Counted from the stretch's first letter, positions 8,203 to 19,200 are shown. The stretch: DNA of 64,000 nucleotides from an uncultured Lachnospiraceae bacterium (GCA_947625775.1 CANQPM010000008.1:89606-153605), one strand, 5' to 3'. Notes: a model not told the origin generated them from the letters alone. Numbers and translations: made by a program.

Positions 8203-8991
8203 ATGGCAAAATACAATGATTTAGATCCTAAAAAATGGAAGGAATATACTGACATTAATACCGATTCATTATGGATTATAGACAAACGCGACAATTCAGG
8301 CGCACATACGGGGGACTATCATGGCAACTTCGTTCCGCAAATCCCGCATCAGCTTTTTTCAAGATATACCAAAAAAGGCGACTGGATTTTAGATCCTTTT
8401 ATGGGGAGCGGGACATCATTAATCGAGGCGCAGCGAATGGGCAGAAATTCCATAGGAATTGAATTGCAGCAGACCGTTGCCTGTGAAGCCCGCGAGCGGA
8501 TTGAAACTGAGCGCCGCGACGACTGCGCCGTGAAAGTGGTATCAGGGGACAGCCGAACCATTGATATGGACAAAATAATGAACGATATAGGAATAAAAAA
8601 ATTACAATTTGTAATTATGCATCCGCCTTATTGGGACATAATTAAGTTTTCCGAAAGCAAGAATGATTTGTCAAACATGGAAAGCTTAGATGAATTTCTG
8701 GGGGCGTTTGGCGAGGTGATTGATAACTCAACAAAGCGCCTTGAAAAGAACAGGTACTGCGCCTGCGTTATCGGCGACAAATATTCAAACAGCCAAGTCA
8801 TTCCCCTTGGCTTTTACTGTATGAACAAATTTATCGAAAAAGGGTTTTTGTTAAAAGCCATTCTCGTTAAAAATTTCGGCGAGACAAAGGGAAAATCCAA
8901 CCAGCAAGGCATATGGCGCTATAGGGCTATCACAAACGATTTCTACATATTTAAGCATGAATATATTTTTGTATTTAAAAAGGTGAAGTAA
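8203..8991 (+). CDS. Beta-class (N4/N6) DNA methyltransferase
   Basis: A 262-residue SAM-dependent DNA methyltransferase. The start is the ATG at 8203, which has AGGAG at 8191-8195; the same frame is open further upstream but overlaps the previous gene. Motif I is DPFMGSGTSLIEA (residue 64 onward) and motif IV is HPPYWD (140-145). His replaces the usual Asp/Ser before PPY, a form seen in some N4/N6 methylases. The order of motifs (a SAM site of the DPFMGSGT type near the N-terminus) and the small size fit DNA N4-cytosine or N6-adenine enzymes. Together with the 7191 gene it forms a two-methyltransferase operon, as in systems with an asymmetric site, but without a visible nuclease. Confidence 0.82.
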   Translation: MAKYNDLDPKKWKEYTDINTDSLWIIDKRDNSGAHTGDYHGNFVPQIPHQLFSRYTKKGDWILDPFMGSGTSLIEAQRMGRNSIGIELQQTVACEARERIETERRDDCAVKVVSGDSRTIDMDKIMNDIGIKKLQFVIMHPPYWDIIKFSESKNDLSNMESLDEFLGAFGEVIDNSTKRLEKNRYCACVIGDKYSNSQVIPLGFYCMNKFIEKGFLLKAILVKNFGETKGKSNQQGIWRYRAITNDFYIFKHEYIFVFKKVK

Positions 8992-9016
8992 CCCAAACGG
9001 TTTCCTCACCTTTTAT
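8977..9016. terminator. Bidirectional terminator between methyltransferase and vanS
   Basis: AAAAGGTGA at 8977-8985 pairs with TCACCTTTT at 9006-9014, with the stop codon of the methyltransferase inside the stem-loop. The flanks are A-rich and T-rich, so the hairpin can serve both convergent genes. Confidence 0.7.
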
Positions 9017-9078
9017 CCTATTTTCAGAGATATCTTAAATTATACTAATTTTAAACTACATTATAAAATCCATATAAG

Positions 9079-10239
9079 CTACATCAGCAGCGCCACCTCA
9101 AACTCCACCATATCATCATAGCTTTTTGCCGTAATCGTGCCGTTATGCAACTCTACTATCTGCTTTGCAATGGCAAGCCCTAGTCCTGCACCGCCGCTTT
9201 GCGTGCCTCTTGACGCGTCAAGCCTGTAAAACTGCTCAAATATCCGTGAAAGCTTTTCCTGCGGTATAGTCCTTCCGTAATTTGTGAATTTTATGCTTAC
9301 ATTACTTTCCTTTTGGGAAACTGAAATGTATATAGCGCTGTCGCGTTCGCTGTAATTTACCGCATTGCGCAGAAGATTGTCAAACACGCGCTGCAGCTTG
9401 TCCACGTCACAGCTTATCATTATGCCGCGTCCCGCCACAAGACGGCATTTTAAGTTTTTCTCCGCAAGCATCGGCTCAAACTCGGACACCAGCTGCTCAA
9501 GCATTCGCGTCAAATTCACGTGACTGTATTCAAGCGTCAGGCTTGACAGATTGTATCGCGTTATCTCAAAAAATTCGTTTATCAGGTCTTCAAGCCGAAG
9601 CGCCTTTTCAAGCGAAATACCAAGATATTTTTCCCTAAGCTCCCCTGAAATCTGCTTTTCGTCTTTTAACAGTGTCAGATAACCGATTACCGACGTGAGC
9701 GGGGTTTTGAGGTCGTGCGCAAGATATACCACCAAATCATTTTTGCGCTGCTCCGCTATCTGCGCCGTGAGCTTTCTCTGCTCCAGCGTATGCTTTATCT
9801 GGTTGATTTTCTTTTCAGTGGCTGAAAGCTCCTGCGAAAGTATGATGTCGCCTGAATTTTCCTCTATCAGTGCATCTATGCCGCGGTTTATCTCGCCGAA
9901 ATATTTTGTAAATCTGTTTAGATATATCCACATCATCACGGCAAATGCGCAAAGCATTGATGTCCATATTATAGGCTCCGCGTTATCTCTTATCACATGC
10001 CTGTATATGACAAGCGCCGTGTCATAGTCATGCACCACAAAGCGGTCAAGAAATGTGACTACCCAGTTTGCCAGATGTCCGCTGAACACCAGATTATACA
10101 GGCTTATTATGAATATACCTGCGCCAAACATCATAGCAATCGTAAGTATAAAAAGTTTTGTCTTTAACTGCCCGTAGCCGCTGTTTTTGTATTTGTCCGT
10201 TTTCCTGCGGCTCTTTATCTTTTCAATAAGCTTATTCAA
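9079..10239 (-). CDS. vanS: VanS-type sensor histidine kinase
   Basis: A 386-residue membrane histidine kinase. Two transmembrane helices (about residues 28-50 and 90-107) bracket a short extracellular loop of about 40 residues. The H-box is LAHDLKTPLTSV with phospho-acceptor His175, the N-box is FDNLLRNAVNYS, and the G-box is GGAGLGLAIAK. The short sensor loop and linker resemble VanS of the B/C/G groups. It overlaps vanR by 8 bp (vanR first). It would sense glycopeptides or cell wall stress and control VanR phosphorylation. The van name is based on the neighbouring vanG genes, 2.1 kb away past the methyltransferases; by itself it could be any OmpR-partner kinase. Confidence 0.82.
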   Translation of the reverse strand: MNKLIEKIKSRRKTDKYKNSGYGQLKTKLFILTIAMMFGAGIFIISLYNLVFSGHLANWVVTFLDRFVVHDYDTALVIYRHVIRDNAEPIIWTSMLCAFAVMMWIYLNRFTKYFGEINRGIDALIEENSGDIILSQELSATEKKINQIKHTLEQRKLTAQIAEQRKNDLVVYLAHDLKTPLTSVIGYLTLLKDEKQISGELREKYLGISLEKALRLEDLINEFFEITRYNLSSLTLEYSHVNLTRMLEQLVSEFEPMLAEKNLKCRLVAGRGIMISCDVDKLQRVFDNLLRNAVNYSERDSAIYISVSQKESNVSIKFTNYGRTIPQEKLSRIFEQFYRLDASRGTQSGGAGLGLAIAKQIVELHNGTITAKSYDDMVEFEVALLM

Positions 10240-10972
10240 TTTTGTACCCCACTCCCCACACTGTTTTTATGAATTTGGGCTTGCGCGGAGGCTCGCCGAG
10301 CTTTTCGCGAAGCCTGCCTATATGCGCCATTACCGTATTGTTGCTGTCAATGAATTTTTCGCCCCAGACGTTTTCAAACAGCTCCTCCGATGAAATAACG
10401 CGCCCCCTGTTCTCGCACAGATACCATAGGATTGAAAATTCTATCGGCGTGAGCGCTATTTCTTTTCCGTACAGCGTGCATTGGTGGGTGCTTTTGTTTA
10501 TTATAAGCCTGTTTATGTCGTATTCCGTTTCCCGCATTGTGCCGTCTGCCTGCGCCTTGCCGTTATTTATATCCGATATGCCGCCCACGCCTGCCGCGCT
10601 GTTATACCGAGTATAGCGGCGCAGCTGTGTTTTGACGCGCGCCGTTACTTCAAGCGGGTTAAACGGCTTTGTTATGTAGTCGTCCGCGCCGATTGTCAGC
10701 CCCATTATCTTATCCGTGTCCTCTGACTTTGCCGTGAGCATTATCACGGGGTAAAAATGCTTTTCCCTGATTTTCTGCAGAAGCGTAAAGCCGTCTACGT
10801 CGGGAAGCATTATGTCAAGTATCGCAAGGTCGGGGCTTTGCGCGCTGATATACGCCAGCGCGTCAGCGCCGTTGTAAAACTTATGCACTGTGTAGCCGTC
10901 ATTTATCAGGTACAGCTCTATCAGGTCGGCTATTTCCTTTTCGTCGTCTACTATCATAATGTTGGCTGCCAT
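10232..10972 (-). CDS. vanR: VanR-type response regulator (OmpR family)
   Basis: A 246-residue OmpR-family regulator. The receiver domain (1-120) has the acidic pair Asp9/Asp10, the phospho-acceptor Asp53 in LAILDIMLPD, Thr80 and Lys102 (ITKPF). The C-terminal winged helix ends in the family's KTVWGVGYKIE. A linker insert (about 122-150) makes it slightly longer than most members. It is the first gene of vanR-vanS. A candidate operator with 11-bp phased repeats lies at 7074-7092 in front of vanG. No similar repeat is obvious in the 199 bp upstream of vanR. Confidence 0.85.
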   Translation of the reverse strand: MAANIMIVDDEKEIADLIELYLINDGYTVHKFYNGADALAYISAQSPDLAILDIMLPDVDGFTLLQKIREKHFYPVIMLTAKSEDTDKIMGLTIGADDYITKPFNPLEVTARVKTQLRRYTRYNSAAGVGGISDINNGKAQADGTMRETEYDINRLIINKSTHQCTLYGKEIALTPIEFSILWYLCENRGRVISSEELFENVWGEKFIDSNNTVMAHIGRLREKLGEPPRKPKFIKTVWGVGYKIE

Positions 10973-11171
10973 ATGTGATTTATCCCCCGTTCGTTAATAT
11001 TTTTCATAAAAACCTCTGAAGCAATCAGCATTTCCATAAATAAACCATACCGCAATTATAGCATTATTTCATATAAAAGCATACCTTAAATTTCCCAAAA
11101 CACGTGACATTTCCAAAATATAGAGTTATAATATTACCACAAAAATCAAGCAAGTAAAAGGAGAATTTATC

Positions 11172-11675
11172 ATGCACACATTTCAACCGTATCCAATCGA
11201 GGAATTGGAATTTAATCCGTTTGAGAAAATCGGCAAGGACTGGGGGCTTGTATCGGCTGGCTCAAAGCAGAAGGCTAACGCTATGACCGTAAGCTGGGGC
11301 GGCTTGGGCGTGCTCTGGGGCAAAAACGTGGTGTTCATCTTTATCCGCGACTCACGATATACAAAGGAATTTATCGACGCGGGAGACTTTTTCTCCGTTT
11401 CGTTCATGGACAAAAATTACCGCGACGCACTAAACTACTGCGGCTCACATTCGGGCAGAGACGAGGATAAGGTCTCAAACGCGGGGCTTACATGGGCTTA
11501 CAAGCACTCAATCCCTTACATAGACGAGGGCAATTTCATACTTCTGTGCCAGAAGCTTGCCGCGATGAAGATTACAGACGACTCATTTATCTCGCCTGAA
11601 ATAAAAAAATGGTATGCAGACGGCGATATGCATACCATGTATGTCGGCGAGATATTAGAGATTATGGCTAGATAA
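11172..11675 (+). CDS. Flavin reductase-like FMN-binding protein
   Basis: A 167-residue protein of the flavin reductase-like (split-barrel FMN-binding) family. Supporting segments are ANAMTVSWGGLGVLWGKNVVFIFIRDSRYT, which is the FMN-binding core, and GDFFSVSFMD. Family members bind FMN and either reduce flavins with NAD(P)H or act as small redox proteins; the substrate is unknown. A GGAG site precedes the ATG. It faces the CPBP protease gene and overlaps it tail to tail by 8 bp. A role in the van system is not suggested. Confidence 0.85.
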   Translation: MHTFQPYPIEELEFNPFEKIGKDWGLVSAGSKQKANAMTVSWGGLGVLWGKNVVFIFIRDSRYTKEFIDAGDFFSVSFMDKNYRDALNYCGSHSGRDEDKVSNAGLTWAYKHSIPYIDEGNFILLCQKLAAMKITDDSFISPEIKKWYADGDMHTMYVGEILEIMAR

Positions 11676-12459
11676 CCATAGATAGCGCAAATACGGTAAT
11701 ATTAGCCGCCATGTGGAAAATCACAGGCGCGGCAAAGCACTTTTCCTTCTCATAGCAAAGCGCAATCAGCATTCCCATGCACGTACCGTACAAAAACTGC
11801 GGCAGATTGGCGTGAAACGCGCCGAAAATCAATGCCGTGGCTACGATACTGCGCGGAATGCTGTAAAAGCGCTTCATTCTGTTGTACGTCACACCCCTGA
11901 AAACAAGCTCCTCCGCAAACGGCGCTATTATCCCGTACAAAACAATCCCCAGCCACAGCGGCACTGAATACTGTATCTGCTCAACATTGGCGTATCTTTC
12001 TGAGACACTTTGAAAAAGCTCCAGACCATACGAAACTGCAGCATTGAGCGCAATGCTTGAAACTGCTCCAAAAATCGCGCATACCGCAAGCCCCAAGGCG
12101 TTCACTTTTTCATATCCCAAAAATCCGTTTTTCATATACGCTGCAAACTGCCTTGCCATTCCCGCGTCAATGTCTACTTCTCCCGAGACCGCAGCCTCCT
12201 TCAAAAAATCACCCACAAGAAATATCACGCCGACCAACGACGCTATTCCGTTTATAACAGCGTTTATCTGATTATAATTCTGGCTCACAAACTCCGCTGC
12301 GCCGCCAAGCGGAACTGACACTACTGTCATAACCAAAAGCAGCTGCGCAAGCGTTTTTACAAGCATGTATATGACAAGCGGCTTTAAAATATAGTACGCC
12401 TTCTGAAAAAATGTCGTGCGCTTTTGCGTTATCTTTACTTCTTTTCTCTTTCTCTGCAT
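11668..12459 (-). CDS. CPBP-family intramembrane metalloprotease
   Basis: A 263-residue membrane protein of the CPBP (Abi/CAAX protease and bacteriocin-processing) family. The three family motifs are present: EELVFRG (Glu183, Glu184, Arg188), FGAFHANLPQF (His216) and the final histidine FHMAAN (His249). A hydrophobic N-terminal helix follows a basic start, and about eight membrane helices can be drawn. Bacterial members process peptides or give self-immunity to bacteriocins, but many are orphan. It is separated by 22 bp from addA and may be cotranscribed with addBA. Confidence 0.87.
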   Translation of the reverse strand: MQRKRKEVKITQKRTTFFQKAYYILKPLVIYMLVKTLAQLLLVMTVVSVPLGGAAEFVSQNYNQINAVINGIASLVGVIFLVGDFLKEAAVSGEVDIDAGMARQFAAYMKNGFLGYEKVNALGLAVCAIFGAVSSIALNAAVSYGLELFQSVSERYANVEQIQYSVPLWLGIVLYGIIAPFAEELVFRGVTYNRMKRFYSIPRSIVATALIFGAFHANLPQFLYGTCMGMLIALCYEKEKCFAAPVIFHMAANITVFALSMVI

Positions 12460-12481
12460 TTATGCCCCAATCCCTTCATAT

Positions 12482-15400
12482 TCACACCAAAATCTCTTTT
12501 TTCAGCGCAAACGAATACAGATACCGCTCCTTAACCCGCTGCCCTGTTATCTGCTCCAGCGCAAGCTGGTAATAGTCAAGCTGCGCCTTATAGCGCGCAA
12601 TCAGCTCCTCATCGCTGTCAACCATGTCCGTCTTGTAGTCGGCAAGCACTATTCCGTCATTCTCATAAAAGAACACGTCAATGACGCCCTGCACCAGCAC
12701 AGTCTCGTCAGCGGGATAACGCTCATTCAGCCTGTCAGCGGGTATTCCAAGCACAAACGGCTGCTCCTTGAAAAGGGCTCCCGCACGGTTTGCGGCTATC
12801 ATGCGCTGCGCAAGCGGGGTTTTCAAAAAGTCAATTATCCTGCCGATTTTTACACACTCAAGCTCCGCCTGAGATACTCTGCCCTCCGAAATCCATAAAT
12901 TGCGCTCGCGCTTAACTACGTCATATAAACGCTTTTCTACACTTTCAATATCCGCCGCGCCGCTGTCATATGCAAGCCCCTCGCCAAAGGACAAAAGCTC
13001 CATGCTCTTATGCACAGCATTTCCGTACCGTGCGCCGCCTGTCTCCTGCTCTGCTTTTTCTTTATCCTCTGTTTCAAGCCTGAACCTTGGCACATAGCTT
13101 TCCTTTGGCATTTTGACAAGCTCATCTGCCTCCGTGTCAGCCTCGTCATAGGCGGCGCGTTTGAGCTCGGAAACTGTAGTCTTTACTTTTAAGCCCTCTA
13201 GCCGCGCATGCAGATACTGGTACTGCAGCCTCTCCTCCAAAAGCTGTGAAAGCCCTGCATCTGCGTATTTATGCGCCTCGTCAAGCTGCGCCTCCAAGAG
13301 CATATCCTTACCAAGCTCCTTTAACTGCTCAGCCGCCGTGTCCACCTTCTCATATACCACCATCTTTATCCGCACATTCTCATACGGCAGCGAATATCCC
13401 CCGCGCCGCCCTTCGGCAAATTCGTCTATGCATTTGTGCCGTATAAGTGACATCAGTGTCATATCCATATATGAGTTTGCCGCCATTATCGCGGAATACG
13501 GCAGCTTTTGTCCGCTTTCCAGCATTATATGGCTGTATGAGGAAAGCTTTTTTTCAAGGTCTTCGACGTAGCCTGTCAAAATCAGTTTTTCCTTCGCCCT
13601 CGTGAGTGCGACATAAAACACGCGCATATCCTCCCCCCGCGTGTCCTCCTTCATTTTATGCGCAACCGTGTTTTTTCTGAGCGTCTTTGACTTCACGCGC
13701 ATCACGGGATTTATGTAGTCTACGCCTATGCCAAGCTCCGCGTCCATAATTATACCCTGCCGCATATCCATCTGATTAAACTGTTTGGAAAGTCCGCACA
13801 CAAAACAGATAGGAAACTCCAAGCCCTTGCTCTTGTGAATCGTCATTATGCGCACGACATCAGCATTCTCGTCAAGTATGTTTGCCTCGCCAAAATCAAC
13901 CTCTTGCTCCTGCATGGTTTCCAGATACCTTATAAAATGAAACAGCCCGTAAAAGCTTGTCTTCTGGAATGCCCCCGCCTTTTCAAGCAAAAGCTCAAGA
14001 TTCGCTCTCCTCTGGTCGCCCCCAGGCAGCGCGCCGACAAACATATCGTAGCCCATAATGCGTATCAGCTGCTGTATCAGCTCCTTTATCGGCATATATG
14101 ACGCCATGGCGCGGAATTTATCTATTGTTTCGAGCAGCCTCGAAAGCTTTTCAATACACTTTTTTTCTTCTTCAGACGCCTGCCCTTTGTCACCGCCGAT
14201 CGCCTGTAAATAGAGCTTAACCTGCTCATATAAATACAGCTTTTTATTTTCAGCGTGGCTTTTTGCATAGCAGCTTATCCTTGCTATTTCTTCCTCGGAA
14301 AAATTAAAATACGGCAGCTTCATAACGCCGAAAAATGGTATGTCCTGCAGCGGATTGTCTAGCACGCGCAGGAAATTTACAATCCCCTGTATCTCGAGCG
14401 TCTCAAAATAGCCCGTTCTGCTTGTGACATGCACAGGTATTCCGCGCTCTGACAATATTCGCCTGAAATCCTCGTCCCAGCCTGCAGTCGCCCTGAACAA
14501 AAGCACTATGTCCGAATACCTTGCGGGGCGCAGCTTACCTGTCTCCGCGTCAGTCACGGGAAAGCTTCCCACAAGCTCTTTTATCCGTGAAGCGACAAGC
14601 ATAGCCTCCTTCTCTTTTTCCGTGTATTCCTGCGCGCTGTCCGCATTGTCCTCCGCATCAGGCGATGCGATTAGCAGCTCCGTCTGATAAATGTTATCCT
14701 CATTGCCGTTGTCTGATTTGGGATATGGGTATTCCGCTCCCGCGCTAAGCGCCGCCTTGTCGTCATATTCCACATTGCCAATCTGTTTTTTCATAAGCTG
14801 TCCGCATATGAAATTCACAGAGTCGGTGACCTCCATGCGGCTTCTGAAATTCGTGCTCAAATCTATTCTCGTGCAGCCGTCAGCATTTGTGACATATGTG
14901 TCATATTTTTCCATAAAAATCTCAGGGCGCGCCAGACGGAACTTGTATATGCTCTGCTTTATGTCGCCTACCATAAATCGGTTGTAATGCCCCTTCTCCT
15001 CGCCCGATATGCATTTGAGCAGAAGCTCCTGAACCTCGTTTGAATCCTGGTACTCGTCAATCATTATCTCGGCAAAATAATCCTGCAGCTCCAGCGCCGT
15101 GCCTCTGGGCGTGATTTTTCCGTTTTTGCCCTTCTCCACAAGTATCTGCAGCGCAAGATGCTCCATATCCGAAAAATCCACGATATTTTTGTCGCGCTTT
15201 TCCTTGTCCAGCCTGCGCTTATATTCCATGGTAAGCATGACAAGCTCGGAAACTGCCCTGTCACACTCTGCCATGCTCTCCGCAATGCTCTCTGGCGGAA
15301 CACTAAACATATTTTTTTTCAGGTCGCCGACGCTCTTTTTTACGTCATCACGGATTGATTTTACCGCCTCCTTTAATTCCTCGTCAACCCCTTCCCCCTT

Positions 15401-16255
15401 TTTGGAGGAAAGCCTTGTAAACGCCGCCTCCTCAAAAAGAGCGTAAAGCTCGGAATAGCTTTTGCCAGTTTCCAGCTTTTTTATCATTTCCAAATCGGAC
15501 TGCAGATTTTCCGCATACTGCGCAGGACCGCCCGCGCTGCCCGCTATTTTCTGCGCCTTGCCAATCTGCTCCTCACATTCGCAAAGCGCGGTATTCATGT
15601 ACGACACCATGTATTTGAACCATTTTTTTTCAGACAAGCCGTCTGCGCTGTCAATTTTGTAGTCATCAAGCCTGTCATTCAGCCACTCCTCGGGGAAGGG
15701 ATAGCTTATCGAAAAATGGTAGAGTCTCAGCACCGCCTCCTCTATCCGCTTTTCGTCTGTGCCTGTGCTGTAGCACTCGACAAAGTTCAAAAAGCTCTCA
15801 GTCGGCTCGGCGTGCATATCCTCCAAAAGCTTAGCCAGCACGTCGCTTTCCAGCAGCTTTATCTCCCCCTCGTCAGCCACCCTAAAGGAGGGATCAAGAC
15901 CTATCTCATTGAAATTGTTCCTTATTATAAAAAGGCAGAAGGAGTCAATTGTCGTAATCTGCGCGTTATGTATGAGCGCCGCCTGCCGCTGCAGGTGCTC
16001 ATTTTCAGGCTCTGCCTCAAGCCGCTTTGTGACTGCGGCGGATATGCGCTCCCTCATCTGCGCCGCCGCCGCGGAGGTAAATGTCACAATGAGAAGCCTG
16101 TCAATGTCCACGGGCTTTTCCCTGTCCGTAATCATCTGTATAATGCGCTCAACAAGCACCGCCGTCTTGCCGCTGCCTGCCGCCGCCGACACAAGGATAT
16201 TTTTCCCGCGCGTGTCTATGACACTTCGCTGCTCCTTAGTAAATTTAACCGCCAT
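12482..16255 (-). CDS. addA: ATP-dependent helicase/nuclease subunit A (AddA)
   Basis: A 1257-residue UvrD-like helicase with a C-terminal nuclease, the usual AddA size. The Walker A motif is AGSGKT at 26-31, followed by helicase motifs such as IVDFSDMEHLA, MIDEYQDSNEVQ and LTRAKEKLIL. The RecB-type nuclease motif ADYKTDMVD is near residue 1210. With AddB it resects double-strand breaks until a Chi-like site and loads RecA. Its start overlaps the end of addB by 11 bp, so the two are translationally coupled. Both subunits look intact. Confidence 0.96.
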   Translation of the reverse strand: MAVKFTKEQRSVIDTRGKNILVSAAAGSGKTAVLVERIIQMITDREKPVDIDRLLIVTFTSAAAAQMRERISAAVTKRLEAEPENEHLQRQAALIHNAQITTIDSFCLFIIRNNFNEIGLDPSFRVADEGEIKLLESDVLAKLLEDMHAEPTESFLNFVECYSTGTDEKRIEEAVLRLYHFSISYPFPEEWLNDRLDDYKIDSADGLSEKKWFKYMVSYMNTALCECEEQIGKAQKIAGSAGGPAQYAENLQSDLEMIKKLETGKSYSELYALFEEAAFTRLSSKKGEGVDEELKEAVKSIRDDVKKSVGDLKKNMFSVPPESIAESMAECDRAVSELVMLTMEYKRRLDKEKRDKNIVDFSDMEHLALQILVEKGKNGKITPRGTALELQDYFAEIMIDEYQDSNEVQELLLKCISGEEKGHYNRFMVGDIKQSIYKFRLARPEIFMEKYDTYVTNADGCTRIDLSTNFRSRMEVTDSVNFICGQLMKKQIGNVEYDDKAALSAGAEYPYPKSDNGNEDNIYQTELLIASPDAEDNADSAQEYTEKEKEAMLVASRIKELVGSFPVTDAETGKLRPARYSDIVLLFRATAGWDEDFRRILSERGIPVHVTSRTGYFETLEIQGIVNFLRVLDNPLQDIPFFGVMKLPYFNFSEEEIARISCYAKSHAENKKLYLYEQVKLYLQAIGGDKGQASEEEKKCIEKLSRLLETIDKFRAMASYMPIKELIQQLIRIMGYDMFVGALPGGDQRRANLELLLEKAGAFQKTSFYGLFHFIRYLETMQEQEVDFGEANILDENADVVRIMTIHKSKGLEFPICFVCGLSKQFNQMDMRQGIIMDAELGIGVDYINPVMRVKSKTLRKNTVAHKMKEDTRGEDMRVFYVALTRAKEKLILTGYVEDLEKKLSSYSHIMLESGQKLPYSAIMAANSYMDMTLMSLIRHKCIDEFAEGRRGGYSLPYENVRIKMVVYEKVDTAAEQLKELGKDMLLEAQLDEAHKYADAGLSQLLEERLQYQYLHARLEGLKVKTTVSELKRAAYDEADTEADELVKMPKESYVPRFRLETEDKEKAEQETGGARYGNAVHKSMELLSFGEGLAYDSGAADIESVEKRLYDVVKRERNLWISEGRVSQAELECVKIGRIIDFLKTPLAQRMIAANRAGALFKEQPFVLGIPADRLNERYPADETVLVQGVIDVFFYENDGIVLADYKTDMVDSDEELIARYKAQLDYYQLALEQITGQRVKERYLYSFALKKEILV

Positions 16256-19200
16256 TGACTTCCTCCTTTATGCGCTCCAGCGCCATTTCCTGTGACATAT
16301 CCTCCAAGCGGCGCACCAGCCTGCTGCCAAGCCTTTTATCAAAACCGCACACGCTGCTGTACGCGCAATATGTACATGCGCCCGCGCCGTTCTGCTCATA
16401 CGGATTGAGCCCAATGCTGCCGTCGAGCATATCCGTGCCAAGCTCCCTTATCTTGCGGTTTACAAAATCCGACACTTTCCCAAAATCATCATTTGAAAGT
16501 ATCGACGAGCTCTGCGTAAAGCTCCCGTCCTTCTTTTTGGCGACAGGAATAATTGACGACTTACCCTCAAATTCACTGTCGAGAAGACGTATTATCTCCT
16601 CGTCATCGCTCACCATTCCCGTCATCTTAAGCTTTTCCATTATTTCAGCCTCTATCTCTTTTGCATCGGGACTTCCTTTTTCTGTTTCAGCCAGCGGATC
16701 GCTTACGTGGTAATAGAGCATGGCGGCGGGAATGACACGCGTGTCAGGATTTTTCTTTTTCTGCACCTCCATAGCCGCATTCATATACACGACAAGCTGC
16801 AGCTGCAGACCGTAGTAGAGCGCCGCCAAATCAAATTTTCTTGTGCCTGATTTGTAGTCTATCACCTTTACATATATCTTGTCATCTTTTCTGCAAGTGT
16901 CCACGCGGTCTATCCTGCCAATAAGATGCAGCTTTTCCTCATCTGAAAGCGATATATTTACAGAGTCCAAATCCGAGATTGTCTGAAATGACATTTCAAA
17001 GCTTTCAGGCGTAAACGCGCCCTTTTTCAGCTGATACTGCAAGGTCTGCACTGTCCTGTTCAGGATTCTCTGCATACGCGTTATCATGTATTCGCTGCGC
17101 TTGCTGCTGTAGAGGACTGTCCCGCCATATGAGGCGGCATAGCTTTCAAGACATTCCCCTACAAGCCGCTCGCCAAGCTCGCTTGGAAAGTCAAGCCATG
17201 TGCAGCCCCCGGCGGCAAGCCTGTCGGAAAAGCCCTCCAGCACCGCATGAAAAACATTTCCTATGTCAACGCTCTCAAAGCTGTACTTGTCGCGCTCCTC
17301 CAGAGTCAAGCCGTACTGCAGAAAATGCGCATAAGCGCAGGCGGCGAATTTCTCCAAACGGCTCACGCTGTTTTTAATAACTTGTCCATAGAGCAACCTT
17401 GCAAGCTCCCTCGGCAGCCTCAAGCCGTCAGCGCCCTTTATGTATGAAAATGCCGCGCGCCTCATCTGCTCCACAATCGGGGCATACTTTTCATTTCTGA
17501 CATATGTGTCATAAAGCGTGAAAAACAGCCTGCTTTGACCGATGCCCTCACGCGACGCATAACCGCGCATAAGCCCCACCAGATAAGCCAAACCGTCAAT
17601 GGGCGAATTTATCTGCTCCTCGATTGGGCGTAGCTCTGGCTTTTCGATTTCAAGCCGTGAAAAAAGCTTCGACACCATGCTTATAAGATATGCGGGACTT
17701 ATGCTTTTCCCCTCGCTGTCAACCTTGGAATACGACAGAAACAAAAGTTCAGAGGGCTTTGTCATATTTATGTACAGGTAAAGCCGCTGTATATACATCT
17801 TCTGCCGTGGCGTGGGCGCTAGTTCATACTCTGACGCCTGCAGAAATTCCCTGTCAATGTCGGAAATTATTCCGCCGCTGCCGCCGCTTTTGGGTATCAC
17901 GCCGTCATTTACGCCGATAAAAAACAGCGCCTTGATATCGCAGAGCCGTGTGCGCTCAATGTCGCCAATCACAACCTTGTCCACGTTCTGCGGTATCGTT
18001 CCCACCTTTATCTCGCTAAAGCCCGCGTCAAGGATATCGGCAAACTCCTTTATTTCAAGCTCCTCATCGCCAAGCAGCGCGTCTATCTGCTCCAAAAGCT
18101 CCATGACAAGCCTGTAAATCTGCTCATACTCCTTTGCACGAACTAAGTCGCCGTCTTTTTCAAACTGTCCAGCATATTTGTCAAGCTTTTCCTCAATCTG
18201 CGCCTTCACTATAAACTCGTAAAGCGCGCCGACAAGCTCACTGCCCTTCGCTTTTTTTATCATAAGCGGCGAAATGCACTCGACAAGCCTTTCCCTGAGC
18301 CTGTCCAGCGCGTCAAGCTCATCAGCCTCATCGTCCTGCCTGTTCATGCGCCTTGTAAAGCGGTTTGTCCATGCCTTTTTGCCGCGTATGCCCATGGTAA
18401 GACAGTAATTTTCCAAGCGGTCAGTCTCCTCGGAGGTAATTTCCGAAAGACCGCACCTTAAAAAATGAAATACCGATTCATAAGAGTATTCCTGAATGAC
18501 AATCAGCAGCGCACTCCTTATAAATTCGACAAACGGATTGAGTACCAGCTTATTTGTCCTGTCAAGGAAAATCGGTATGTCAAAATGCCCAAAGCACTCC
18601 TGCGCCAAAAAGCCGTACCGCTCCATGTCGCCCGTGACTACGGCAATGTCACGGTAGCAGTAGCCCTTTTCGCGCACAAGCTCCTTTATTTTAAGGCACA
18701 CCTGCCTAAGCTCCTCCTTTGGGTTAGACGCTTCAAAAATTCTGATGCTCTCCTGCGGTTCGTCAAAGACCTTGTAAGGATACCTGAAAAGCTCACGCTC
18801 CAGATGCGCAAGCCCTGCATTGCTTTTATAGCGGTAAACCGTTTCCGATGAGATTATCACGTCATTTTCGCGTACAGCCCCCGCCTCCCCGCACAGCCTG
18901 TCCAAATCGCGCATTGTCTTCTTACTAAGGTGAAAAAGCTTCTGCTCACCGTCAAGCGCATACGGATTTTCACGCGTATCCATCGTGACAGTGACAATCA
19001 CCTCCGACGCAAGCGTCATAAGCTGCTGTATAACCCTGTTCTGCACAGGCGTAAATCCCGTAAAGCCGTCAAAGACAATCACGCTGTCCTTTATCACCCT
19101 CGACTTTGGCAGGGCGCTCCTAAGCAAATCCAGCGTTTCCTCCGTCGTAATGTATTTCTCATCAATATACTTCAAAAAACCCTTATACAAGGTATGCAAA

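Noticed and set aside
15716..16258. Plus-strand ORF of 180 codons
   Set aside because: Antisense to the start of addA; no ribosome site and no family match.
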